Assembly: GCF_003073045.1 (NCBI RefSeq)
Contig: NC_037594.1
Coordinates: forward strand, 31,112,737-31,176,736
Direction of reading: 5' to 3'
DNA length: 64,000 nt
Source: Pomacea canaliculata
Taxonomy: Eukaryota; Mollusca; Gastropoda; Architaenioglossa; Ampullariidae
Shown here piece by piece: positions 22,437-33,256 of this stretch; position 1 is the first letter of the stretch; every line of letters begins with the position of its first letter. The position numbers and the translations under genes were made by a program. The notes under the pieces were generated by a model. That model saw only the letters and a program-made list of their open reading frames with translations, did no database searches and was not told the origin of the DNA.

Positions 22437-22643
22437 CTAGATAACACCTCTACGTCGGGTAAGTGAATAGCTGGCGACTGATGAATAGGTATCTGGCATC
22501 TTTGAGGCACCGCCCTCAGCAATGAAACCTCCTGAACAACCAGAGGTTGCCTCCTTTGCTTTCCCCGTGTCGGCAGTAATAGTCGTGTGACATCCCTTCT
22601 CTTTGACACCTGTAGCGCCCTCTGTGGATTGAATGTGAGGCAC
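22437..22643 (-). other. Possible orphan coding segment
   Basis: The minus strand is open for about 68 codons with a Gly/Ser/Thr-rich, non-repetitive reading (IQSTEGATGVKEKGCHTTIT, GCSGGFIAEGGASKMPDTYS). The base composition is more GC-rich than its flanks. There is no clear start, splice partner or family. It could be an exon or a transposon remnant. Confidence 0.2.
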
Positions 22644-22926
22644 CTCACCCTGGTGGTCAGTCTCTAATTTGTAATCAAATCTCTCAGCTCACTTCTGACC
22701 CACAATAAAATTGTCAGTCTTGATATATTACACGTTTGATTACACTGTTTAACACACGTTCTTACATTTCATCCACAGCACACACACATCAGCACAGTAC
22801 GGACCACACATTGATAAAACATATAGTATCTTAATATTCACATTGAAAATTTACTGAAGAAAAAAAGAGTCTAGATTGAATCCGCATATGTACGACATCA
22901 GACCAGCTTACATTGTCATCTATAAC

Positions 22927-22980
22927 AGGGAGGGCAAAGTACAGCCCGCGGGTCGAACCCACGGACGTGAAGTGCACTTG
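22927..22980. repeat. hAT (Charlie-like) terminal fragment
   Basis: CAGGGAGGGCAAAGTACAGC followed by CCGCGGGTCG resembles the conserved terminus of Charlie-type hAT elements (CAGGGRTGGGCAAAC...GGCCCGCGGG, as I remember it). No opposite end was found nearby. Confidence 0.4.
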
Positions 22981-23410
22981 TTTTCTTTTTTTTTTTTTCT
23001 CAGACTAGGTTAATTTGATTGAAATTTAATTTATAGAATACAACAGCGTTAGAAATCGACAGTCCGCAACATTTTAACACAAAGTATAAGGATAACAAAT
23101 AGCATTGATGGAGTCGTTCAAGAGCATCGAGGGCGGTTGCCTTCAAAGGAAAGGCTGGTTTGAAAGTTTTGTTGTGAGCTATTCAAACTGTTACTTTACA
23201 CAATAAATTCATTAAGTGAGCGCCATTATGTACTCATTTGTTGTCCATCCCATTATCACTAAGTGTCTCGTGTAGTCACAAGCAAGGAGGGAATAAAACA
23301 ACAAGATCATTACTGCTTTATTCCTATGAGTGTGAGAACGCATGCAACAACGAGCCTTCCAAACAAAGAAAATTAAAGTCGGCCACTCCTAAACCAGTTT
23401 GAAGTTTGAT

Positions 23411-23545
23411 TCCTCTTGTTGTTGTTTGTGTTGTTGTTTATCGTTTTCATTCACATTGCATTATTATTGCTCTTTGATTTGTTGGTTTTCCTTTTTTCAC
23501 CTTGTGCTTTTATTGACCTTTGTGTTGACTCGTCTTCCTGCTCCT
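23411..23545. repeat. Interspersed repeat, copy 2
   Basis: This matches the segment at 5690-5815 over about 125 bp (shared CATTCACATTGCATTATTAT). Here it is not followed by the tRNA-derived SINE head. It lies just upstream of the right AKR duplicate. Confidence 0.6.
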
Positions 23546-23591
23546 CCATTCAAGCTGGCAATCAAAAACAGTTCCCAGGTACCTCAAAGAG

Positions 23592-24772
23592 GTAACGGTT
23601 TCATGTTGCCATCTCTGATATCAAGCGCAATAAACTCTGGTTTATAACTCTTTACTCTCATAGATGTTGTTTCCTCAATCAGTTTCCCTCTTACCTATTT
23701 CTGTTGCCCCACAACACTTCCATCACAGGTCTCTCAATGTCACGTGGCAAAAATATCTGTACACACTGACAACAGCACTGGCAAAATACTGTGTGGTGAC
23801 ACACTGACACACACACACATACAGTGACACACACACTGACACTTGAACGCTTTGAACATTCAGAGCTAATGTAATATTTCTTGAAAACAAATGTCACCCG
23901 TTGTGTGGCAGTCGGCGGTGACACCAGCATCAGTGTCATCCAGGTGAACCGGTTGTTACACTCACACCCTCGTTACGGAGTCTTGATAGACTGAGTTACA
24001 CGTGAGTTTGTGCACTCGTCCTCGTCAGTTTGTGTTGTCCACAGGAGGTCTGCACAATAACAGTAATAACGACAATAATAATACCATAAAAATACCTTAC
24101 TATTATTATTACATTTGCAACAGGTGCGCTATTGTCCCAGCCTGTCAGTCATTGTCGTCTCGTGTCAGTCTGCTGTTGATTAGTGTTCCTCCCCCTACCC
24201 ACCATGTCTCCCTCCCGCCCCAGTGTCGGACGATCATGAAGCCACCACCGTCACAGCACGCGCTACACTTGCATACAGACACTCCATCGCAGCAGACGCG
24301 ACGACAGATCGTCTACCCCAGAGACTGGTCTACAGACTGGGTGACCAAGTCCCGTGAAGATGGCCGAGAGTACAGTCTTGCACCAGTCCAAATGTCAGTT
24401 GGTGTTCCTGGGCAAGACGGGGTTAAAGGTCTCCAACCTGTGTCTGGGAACGTTGACCTTTGGCCAATCACGTGTAAGTACATGTATCCATGTGTGTGTC
24501 CCTGTATGTGTGTGTGTGTCCGCGCGTGTGTGTGTGTCCGTGTGTGCGTGTGTGTCTCCGTGTCCGTGTGTGTGGCCATAATGTAAGACAAGACAGCACG
24601 ATGACCTGACGTGACCTAAGCACCTTAGCTGTCATTCTGTCTGCAGACGGCTGACTTTCTCAAAGACAACCTGCAGGACGAGGCGGCCTATCAGCTGATG
24701 GAGCGATTTGCACAATGGGGAGGTAACTTCCTGGACACGGCAGACTTTTACGGTCCCAGCACCTCCGAGATC
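23592..24772 (+). repeat. Segmental duplication, right copy
   Basis: Counterpart of 8937-10298. This copy continues into an intact AKR gene, so it is presumably the parent or the retained copy. Confidence 0.88.
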
Positions 24773-27700
24773 ATCGTGGGCAACTGGCTCCAACGGTCAG
24801 TGGGCAATGTGGGCAGTGGGTTGGTCTTTAGTCAGGTCACCGTCCTACTGTGTGGGCAGAATGTTCAAACTGACCGATGATATCCTGCTCATTGTTGGCA
24901 CACGAGGGGGAGTAGAATAAACACAATGTTTGGCAAACGCCGAGAACCGTTGTCAGTTCGTCTGACAGACTCCATTTGACCTTTAACCTCGCCATCATCC
25001 GATAGAATTACATACAATCTACACAGGGTTACACACATGCTTGTAGTGGTTGTGTCGTTATGACATTACAGGCACGATTGTGTTGTGTACACATACAGAC
25101 AGCATGACACGTACTGTCACAGACAGGATGACAGGATGACATTGTGCACTGTCACAGACAGGATGACAGGATGACATTGTGTGCCGTTACAGACACAATT
25201 ACAGACACAATACCGTTACCGTGACAGGATAGTGTATTGTAACCTTGCAGACAGGATGGTATTGTGTTACAGACAGGATAAGATGATGCTGTTGTGGTAT
25301 AGACAGGATAGTACTGTGTTACAGACAGGATGACAGGATGCTGTTGTGGTATAGGCAGGATAGTATTGTGTTACAGACAGGATAGGGAGAGGTTCGTGGT
25401 GGCCACCAAGGTGGGCATGCCCACAGACCCTGCCAACCCTCACAAGGTGGGCCTCAGCCGCCGACACATCACACAGGCCGTGCAAGACAGTCTGGGCCGT
25501 CTACAGACAAACTTCATCGACCTCTACCAGGTGTGGCTGGCTGGCTGGCTGGCTGTGTCAACATTCGTCATTCGCACTTACATGTCCAGATCAGACAGAC
25601 AGGCATACAGTGGTATTCGAGAAATTTCTCAGTCCCATGTTCTTGAAAAGAGTGATGTCCCTTTGCTTTGTCACACCTGGCTCTTTGCCCTTTGGTCTCC
25701 TCCATGGATCTTCCTCGAGTTTTGGTTTCTCCTACTGGTCTGTGATGTTTGCTGTCTCCTACGTGTGATCTGTGATCTTTGGTGTCTCCTACTCATCTGT
25801 GATGTTTGTTCTCCTACTCATCTGTGATGTTTGTTCTCCTACTCATCTGTGATGTTTGTTGCGGCCTTCGCCTCTGCTATGGATTGTTGCTCAGTGTGTG
25901 TTGTGGACTCATTTTTTACATACACATCATCTTCCACTAACGGCTTCTGTCTGTCATCTTTGGGTCACTCTGCTGTCCTCCATGCTTGATTGACGGGCCA
26001 TGCAGGTTGCTAGGTGTTGTGTAGACCACATGTTGGTCTCAGTCGTGCTGCCCTCAAGCTACAAATGAAATATTCCGACTCATCTTTCACTGGCCTAATC
26101 CTAAATTCTAGACATTGTCTGCACCCAGCCAAGGTCCGCCTCACAGGAAAGTCCGATACTAGCGGGAAGGCAGCGAGTGTAAAAATGGACAAGTAAACTA
26201 GAACTCATTGTCTTTGATATCAGCATCCATTATTATTATTATGTCATGACAGACTCACTGACATTACCTGTCATGACAGACTCACTGACATTACCTGTCA
26301 TGACAGACTCACCTGTGGGACATCGCCGTGCCCCTGGAGGAGACGTTACGGACCCTGAACGACCTGGTGAGGTGTGGCAAGGTGCGCTACCTGGGGGCCA
26401 GCAACCTGTCGGGGTGGCAGATGGAGAGGTACCTGAGGGTGCAAGAGAAGCTGGGACTGGAACCTGTTGTCTCTCTTCAGGTGAGACTGTACAACCTATT
26501 GTATCCCTTCAGGTAAGACTCGGCATGGACTGTACTTGACAGTCAGCAGAAGGAAAGACAACTTGAAGGACAGGAAACACTAACCTTACCTGTTACAAAC
26601 AATGACTTCACAATCAGAAAACGAGGTCAGAAACGTTACAGGTCACGTGGACATCATCTATTCTCATCAGTACTAGAGAGGAAGCCAACTACCTGACTTT
26701 GACGACCAGTCAGGCCAAATTTGAAATCACAGTTAAACTACCGGAGTATTTCTCAAACTTTATATAAATGCGCCGTCCTCAGAAAGAAATGTCACGCATG
26801 ACGTCACGGTTGTCCAGGGAATCACCCCATTAGTAAAGTAGCGTTCCTTAGATTAGGGTAAATAGTATCCTGTGGTGAGATTTACCTAGAAATTATGGGA
26901 TCGTGCCCACCGCTACACGTTGAACATCGCAGCTCTTAGTTTTTCTGCTGACTTGCATTATGCTAGTGTTCTCACATTGTGCCAAATGAAACCTGAACCG
27001 AATAGGGATTCTTCTTTTTGTTCCATAACGACGTTGATTTATGAACGAATCTATGAAACAACTTCGTCAGGTCACGTGACGTATTGTATACTGCGGTCCA
27101 CAGCAATACTACAGCCTACATCAACGGTTCTCAGAGCTGGAGGCCTTCCAGGTGTGCAAGGGAAGCGGTGTAGGGGTGTTGCCATGGAGCCCACTCAGCT
27201 TGTGAGTTCTTCACTTAACCTCCTACTAGTATGAAAGGATTTAATTGTTGATTTTTTAATGTTTATTGTTGTTTGTTATTTTTTATTAACTTTAATTTTT
27301 TGTTTTTTGGTTTTATTGCTTTGTTTTCTTGTAGTTTGGTGTTGTATTGCTCTTGTAGTTTTATTGCTTTCATTGGATTTAATTTACTTTTAATTGTCAC
27401 TTAACACTAGACACATATAAGGCCGTAAAGCGATAAATAAAACTTTTAAAAATATTTGTCAAAAATCTTTTAAAACTAAGGCTATAAAAATATCACTGAG
27501 TAAATAAGGCTACGGGTCAAAGGCCACCTAGGCAATGATTCTTCACCGAGCCGACAATAACTCCTATATCTCACACAACAACTATGTGTCAGCGGACTGC
27601 TGTCTGGCAAGTTTACCCGCTACACCCTACCCGACACTGGCCGCATGGCTACAATGACGTCAGCCTTCCCTCGAGTGTGGGCAGACGATCAGCTGTGGAA

Positions 27701-28428
27701 CATTCTGGACGTCACCAAACGCATCGCTGAGAGCAAAGGTCGAGTTGTCTTTTGTACCACACATCACGAGTACATCTGTCGAACGTTTCGTGGTTTGTCA
27801 AAACAACAATTAACATGTTGTCTCATCCGCTTGTCCTACAGGTAAGAGCCAGGCCCAGGTGGCGCTCCGCTGGCTGCTGCAGAAGGACTTCGTGGCTTCC
27901 GTCATCATCGGCGTGCGCACCCTACAGCAGCTGGACGACAACATGGGCGCCGCCAACGGCTGGACACTGACACCGGAAGAGGTAGGTTATCACGTGACCT
28001 GCGACCTGTGACCTCTGTGTGCACCTCAGTATACAGCAGACGGTTGTACATCTTTGTGGCTTGTATTTTACTGTAGCCATGATTGTTGTTGCTGCATTGC
28101 ACCAACGATTTGTTTACCAAACATGACTGATAATCACACTTCGTAGCATCATGCAATGTTACTGCACTTTGCCTTTCTTGCCCAATGCTCATTTGTTGAG
28201 CGTTAACGTGTAAATATGTGTGTTGATAGCTATCAGGAGTGTTTATCCGTTGACATGAAAGCCCGGATGTCTTACTTCGTGACACTCTAAACCTTGTTGA
28301 CCTCTTTGTGTGATCAGATGGCGGAGCTGGACAAGGTGTCGCAGCCAGAGAAGCCCTACCCCTACAGAAGTAGAGGCTTCGACTTGGAGAACCGCATCAA
28401 CCCCTTCAACCCTCCAACCTCGGTGTGA
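24360..28428 (+). CDS. Aldo-keto reductase (YajO/Tas-like), 8 exons, 361 aa
   Basis: Exons: 24360-24473, 24647-24795, 25377-25530, 26307-26480, 27104-27201, 27593-27738, 27842-27981, 28318-28428 (stop TGA). All junctions are GT-AG and the frame is continuous. The protein is a cytosolic-type TIM-barrel NAD(P)H-dependent reductase: [19 protein letters not shown], then the catalytic tetrad Asp68 and Tyr73 ([10 protein letters not shown]), Lys99 ([10 protein letters not shown]) and His141 ([10 protein letters not shown]). [22 protein letters not shown] and [18 protein letters not shown] follow. The length and block order match the AKR/YajO-like and Kv-beta-related family, so it should reduce an aldehyde or ketone; the substrate is unknown. 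The start ATG is the first in frame with the beta1 strand. Introns 2 and 3 carry minisatellites. An extended exon 4 donor at 26515 would also stay open. Confidence 0.92.
25080..25376. repeat. Minisatellite in AKR intron 2
   Basis: Variant units built on GTTACAGACAGGATAGTATT and ACAGGATGACAGGATGACAT run directly into exon 3. The acceptor TTACAG|ACAGGATAGG is itself a copy of the repeat unit. Confidence 0.85.
25730..25862. repeat. Minisatellite in AKR intron 3
   Basis: About four imperfect copies of GATGTTTGTTCTCCTACTCA with ATCTGT spacers. Confidence 0.8.
26241..26312. repeat. 27-bp tandem repeat containing the exon 4 splice acceptor
   Basis: The unit TGTCATGACAGACTCAC plus TGACATTACC occurs at 27-bp spacing with AGs at 26252, 26279 and 26306. 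Only the last AG opens the coding frame (ACTCACCTGTGG). Exons begun at the earlier AGs would read ACT CAC TGA. Confidence 0.9.
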
Positions 28429-28582
28429 TGACCTCGACACTCATGAAGTCAAACGAATAGTTTGTCAACAAAACTCTGCTACATCTCTTTCTGGGAAATT
28501 AGTGTAGTTTGTCCAAGTTTTTTTGTTTTGTTTTTTGTTTTTTGTTGTTGCGTACGTTCAATTAAAGAATATCTTTCTGTGA

Positions 28583-28588
28583 AATAAA
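28583..28588 (+). terminator. Poly(A) signal AATAAA for the AKR gene
   Basis: Canonical AATAAA 155 nt after the AKR stop codon. Confidence 0.6.
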
Positions 28589-28744
28589 TCACTTTGTACC
28601 TTAGCTGACGTAGTACACGTTTGTAATGTTGGCTAAAAGGTTCCCCTCGACCACACCTAACCTTTGTACTCATTATCTGCACATTTCCAACACAGAAACA
28701 TAGTTTGTCCCTGTTTGGGGTGTCAATAGTTCCTGTCTCTACAT

Positions 28745-29075
28745 TTAATATGAGGCACAAGTCTCGGGGCATTTATAAGGAAGAAGGAAAGACATTCCTG
28801 GACCTGTGGATGGCGATAGCAGTAAATTAAGTACCTGAGGGATGCCAACATGTGTGTCAATACAAATATCAACCAGCTGGAGCAGTTGTTGCAGACTAGC
28901 TTGACTATAGTATCCTGCAGGCAAATCTAATCCTCGCTGCCTTACCTTCCACATCCCTCTGTGGAGTCGTGTACCCATTCCCACAGCAGCGTCGACTTTG
29001 GAAGAGCAAACACGGGTATCGAACCGGCGCCCCTTTCAGTTCGGAGCTAGCGCTTTAACCACTCGCTATCCCCTT
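28745..29075 (-). repeat. tRNA-derived SINE, reverse orientation
   Basis: On the minus strand the head has TAGCGAGTGG (29068-29059, A box) and GGTTCGATACC (29025-29015, a full B box). A conserved-looking body (GGGAATGGGTACACGAC, GGAAGGTAAGGCAGCGAG) follows toward lower coordinates. It is not a functional tRNA gene. Confidence 0.65.
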
Positions 29076-31980
29076 CCAATACTCGGGTGGTGCATGAGCT
29101 GCTTGTGATGGTTCAGTTCTAGCCGGGGTACAGTGGCATTGTTATCGGCGGAGATGCTAACACTACCATTGACATCGGTTTCTAAAGGGTTTGGAAATCA
29201 GATGAAACAGATAACATTCTCAACGATACTGCCACAAACCGTCTTGACAAAGTTCTGATTAGTAGTGAACCAACTTTCAAATGACACCTCCAAGCACCTC
29301 TGACTTTGTGTCACCTGTGTTGCTGGTGAAAGTGAGAAATAAAACTGAATCTCAACATCAGAGAGACTTAATTTTGCTGTCGGGGCTGGCCACCATGTGC
29401 ACCACACCGAGTCGTGCAGTCAAGGGAGCAGCCACAACATGACATGAGAGAGAGAAAGAGGGGAAAGGTCAATAACTCGTTGCCTTGACGACGGAAGAAT
29501 GTCGAACAGTTGTGGAGAAATTATTGTTAAGTTTTCTCATTATCTAAATAAAAGATTGTGTGTCAGCCGAAAAGAAAACTGATAAAGACCAGGCTACTTA
29601 TCCAACAATCTATGCTACAACTGATCATATTTGCACGATAGTTTCTAAGCTTCACAAGTGTTTACACGGCTTGCAAAAAAAAAAAAAAAGGTTCTGTTTG
29701 TTTTGTGGATTAAATGAAAGCTTTCAAGTCGAAAGAGTTTCTTTGTGGAGTTAACATTTGTATTTTGCTCTTGCACCGAAATATAAATGCAAATTAAATT
29801 TTTAAAACAGATTTCAGAAAACAAAACTTCAATCTAAATGTCAATATACGAGTGACAATACAATCCACAGCCAGCGTGACCAAACTTCCCAAGACAAGGT
29901 TCTGTTCTGATTCACCAGTTTTATTTGTTCTGCGAACTTTCTTCTCTGTGAAGTCTGTCATTTGCACATTAACCTGGGATGAATATTAAAACCAAAAAGC
30001 AGCTAGCAATAACAGAGCACAGTTCTCTTACTAGTTTGACACACAAAAATACATCATGACTTCACTAACTTTAAACATTTTTTCTTCTGTCATCACTGAA
30101 GGATGCACTTTGAAGCATATAAATAGTTTCACAACAGGAAGTCTACTTTGATGATGTCATAGTAAGCAATACTTTATCATATTTCCAAAATGCAGGTGAG
30201 CAATTCAAATGTTCAAAACATATATTGCAAATGAGCAGTACTGTGAACTTAGATTATGAAAGTAAACTATCTTGTAATAGAAGCTGAACTCCCTCAACTA
30301 AAAACACCTTCGCATTCAATATAGCCTTTAATAAAAACTAACATTTTAGTCAGCAGTTTTCAGTGCTAATGAGAAGTGAAATAAATACAAGTTCCTTAAA
30401 CATCTATTGAGGCAATAATGTTTCAAGTACAGCTGAGGGGGAAAAAATCATTTAAAAAGTATCTCATGAATGTTAGATTTAAATGTATGATCTATTTCCC
30501 AAGCATCATCGTGAATACCTAAAACTGCAGCTATGGCAGGATAAGGCCTAAAATTTTAGAGCATTTCATGAGTTTTTCTCTTCCAAGAATCTAATGATTA
30601 ACAATTAGCTCTGTAAGCATTACATGCAACGACACCTCTTTTGACTCTTTAGCAACATTCTACTAGAAAGAAAATCTATAACATTTACTGTACAACTTAT
30701 AAAACTTTTTTCAAAACTTACATATATGAAACTATGCATAAAAACACCTATGAAAAGACAATTGTAGCCAGCAGAATACTACATAAATACCTTATTGCAC
30801 AGTACAATTATATACCATTAATGAACATCGTAACATTTATATTTTTTATTTGCAGTCCAAAGTATTTTACTGTTTTATAAAATCACAGAATTTCACTCAG
30901 TAAAACTAGTAAATTCAAATGCTCCTGAAGTATTGCTTACAGTAACACCATTTAATCCCTTGTTGACCACTTGTTTTAAAGTTTAAAATCAGCTAGCAAG
31001 CTGGGCTTAATTGATAAAGATGTACTGAATTGTTCATGCTGGACATTTCAAAACAGCTGTTAACTTTCAGTCATGTCTAAAACACATCTCTGAGCTGGTT
31101 CACTGAAGCTGCCATGTTTTCTTGTTATGTGACATCTTCAGTACCATTCCAATGCAAGTGTTAACTTTCAGTCTCTTAATGCCATTATTAAAAACACTGG
31201 CATCTTGCATCTGGAGGTCATGCTGTTAAATCTGAACCAAAGCACAGTAATGAACAGTTGTCTGAATTGGAGAATACTGGCATGACAGAGGATAAAGTTA
31301 CAAACAGTGACAGAGTTTCAACATGGCTATTGCATGCTTCAAAACGATTGTTGAAGAAATTGTAGAACCAACAATCTCTGTGTGAAATAGAACAATGCCA
31401 TTGCAAAGCAGAATGAACTTGCACTGAGACTGGTGGAACTGAAAGCAGAATTCCCTGCACACAAACAAATCCAGTGCCTTGCACCCACCTTTTCTAATCA
31501 ATCTGCTTTTCTCAAGATAGGATGCAACCCCAAGTCTGCTTATAATGATTCCCCAAGTTATATCTTTTTGCAAATTTCAGACTTTCTGTGCTTCTGGCAG
31601 ATTGAAAGCCACAAATCAGGCTTGTGCTGGCCAGTCAGCAAACTTCTAACAATATACAAGGACCAATTGACACTTCTTATCAAATAGATTTGACTACACC
31701 ACACACTAGGGCAGTTTGCTTTCCTCAATGAAAGAGTACACAAAAGTAGTAGCCTTCATGTACCATTCTAGACCTGGGTTTAAGTAAATGATTCTTTTGA
31801 AACCTATAACTGTAAGGATAAATATTTCAGAAAGTCAGTATCTCTCACTGAACGCCAGCTTGATAGTTCCATTTTTCTTTACTTTAAATGTTCGGTTCAG
31901 TGTATTTCCCTGAAATTCTATGCACCATAGAGTGTCAGAAAGTCTGGTGGGGTCAGATTTATGGGTAGGGGGACAAGTAA
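29076..31980. other. AT-rich intergenic region between AKR and CROT
   Basis: No gene is supported. The short ORFs have no splice partners. Part of it may be the 3' UTR of the minus-strand CROT gene, but I could not choose a poly(A) site. Confidence 0.4.
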
Positions 31981-31984
31981 GAAC

Positions 31985-32094
31985 TTACAAAAGCCATTGA
32001 GTATAGAAACATCACCGGGCTGTTTTGGTCATCACACCCTTATAAAAGTCACTGAGTATAGAAACATCACCGGGCAGTTTTGGTCATCACACAG
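31985..32094. repeat. Two-copy 55-bp tandem repeat
   Basis: GAGTATAGAAACATCACCGG and TTTTGGTCATCACAC recur with a 55-bp period. Confidence 0.9.
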
Positions 32095-32337
32095 TTTTGG
32101 TCTTTAACTGTCTTATATGTGTTCTTCACAATTATTACTGTATTTGCTTTATATGATTTGGACTACATACACTTCAATGTACAAGAAAAACAAAAGAACC
32201 TGAAAAACAGAACATTATTATCAGTAATTCTAGTGGGGAATTCAAAAAAGTTTGAAATGCAATTATCAGGAATTGCATTAAGAATTTTTCTCACTATTGA
32301 ATTTGTTTTTAGGAACAAATGAATGAATGTGTGTATG

Positions 32338-32825
32338 CAGAGGCGGCGTTAGGGGGTGGCAAATGGGGCGGCCGCCCCAGGCCCCGCTCTCGAAGGGGCC
32401 CCGCGCTTCAGCCCCGAGGTCATCTTTATGACTTATTGCCAGCTGTGTTAAACAAGTTGTGACCAAAAATAATTGACGTTCAGAAAACGATTCTAAGTTC
32501 TAATTAAGCAAATTATTGAAGCCATGTCTTAACTTTAAACCCGACAATAATAACAAGCAGTTTATTCAGTTGTCGTCACCATATTATTGCGCTTTAAGAA
32601 AAAGCAGGTACTGTCACAAACGGTGGGAAAGGTTACGAACAATTAAAACACTAAATTCGTGCGTTATTTCGCGAAATGGATCCAGCCTATCTAACTGTAT
32701 ATAAATCAGTGCTTCCGGCATCACATCAATAGGGATATTGATACACATACTCCATTACCCCGGCCCCGCGCGGATGGTCGGCCCCAGGCCCCGCGTGTTC
32801 TTAACGGTTCCTAACGCCGCCTCTG
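32338..32825. mobile_element. Complete hAT-type MITE, 488 bp
   Basis: The ends CAGAGGCGGCGTTAGG and CCTAACGCCGCCTCTG are perfect 16-bp inverted repeats. They are flanked by a perfect 8-bp target duplication TGTGTATG (32330-32337 and 32826-32833), the size made by hAT transposases. GC-rich subterminal blocks (GGCCCCG) lie inside each end. No transposase is encoded. Confidence 0.95.
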
Positions 32826-33256
32826 TGTGTATGTGTGTGTATAAACATAATATGGATGTGACATCAACAGCTCATGATGATGCTTTGGTGCAATCTACAT
32901 AAAGTGCTTAACATTTAGATAAAATATTTGATAAACAATGTGGTTTCTCACATTTTCTAAGCAGTCTTATTTTAGATAAATGGTTTAAATGATAAGCTAC
33001 AATTAATTGATAATATACAATAGAGCAGACTGAAAGTTTATAACTTTTTTTACACACTATAATCAATAGGTTTATGAATGACAAGCCTGGATGATCTTTA
33101 GGAAGATAGTGCATTTACTGAAAGTCTAGAAAAGCAGATAATGCATGCAAAACCACTTGACCAAAGTAAAACAAGTTCAATAAAATAAAAAATATAAAAT
33201 ATTGAATGTCAATCAGCCATTTTAAGCCTTCTGCTGGTCTCTGAGATCCACATCAG

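Noticed and set aside
26481..26514. Extended AKR exon 4 (11 more residues to a donor at 26515)
   Set aside because: The first donor gives the family-standard SLQ|QYYSL junction. The extension would insert residues into a conserved barrel strand.
29010..29075. tRNA gene on the minus strand
   Set aside because: The A and B boxes are good, but no acceptor stem pairs and SINE body sequence follows. It was called a SINE instead.
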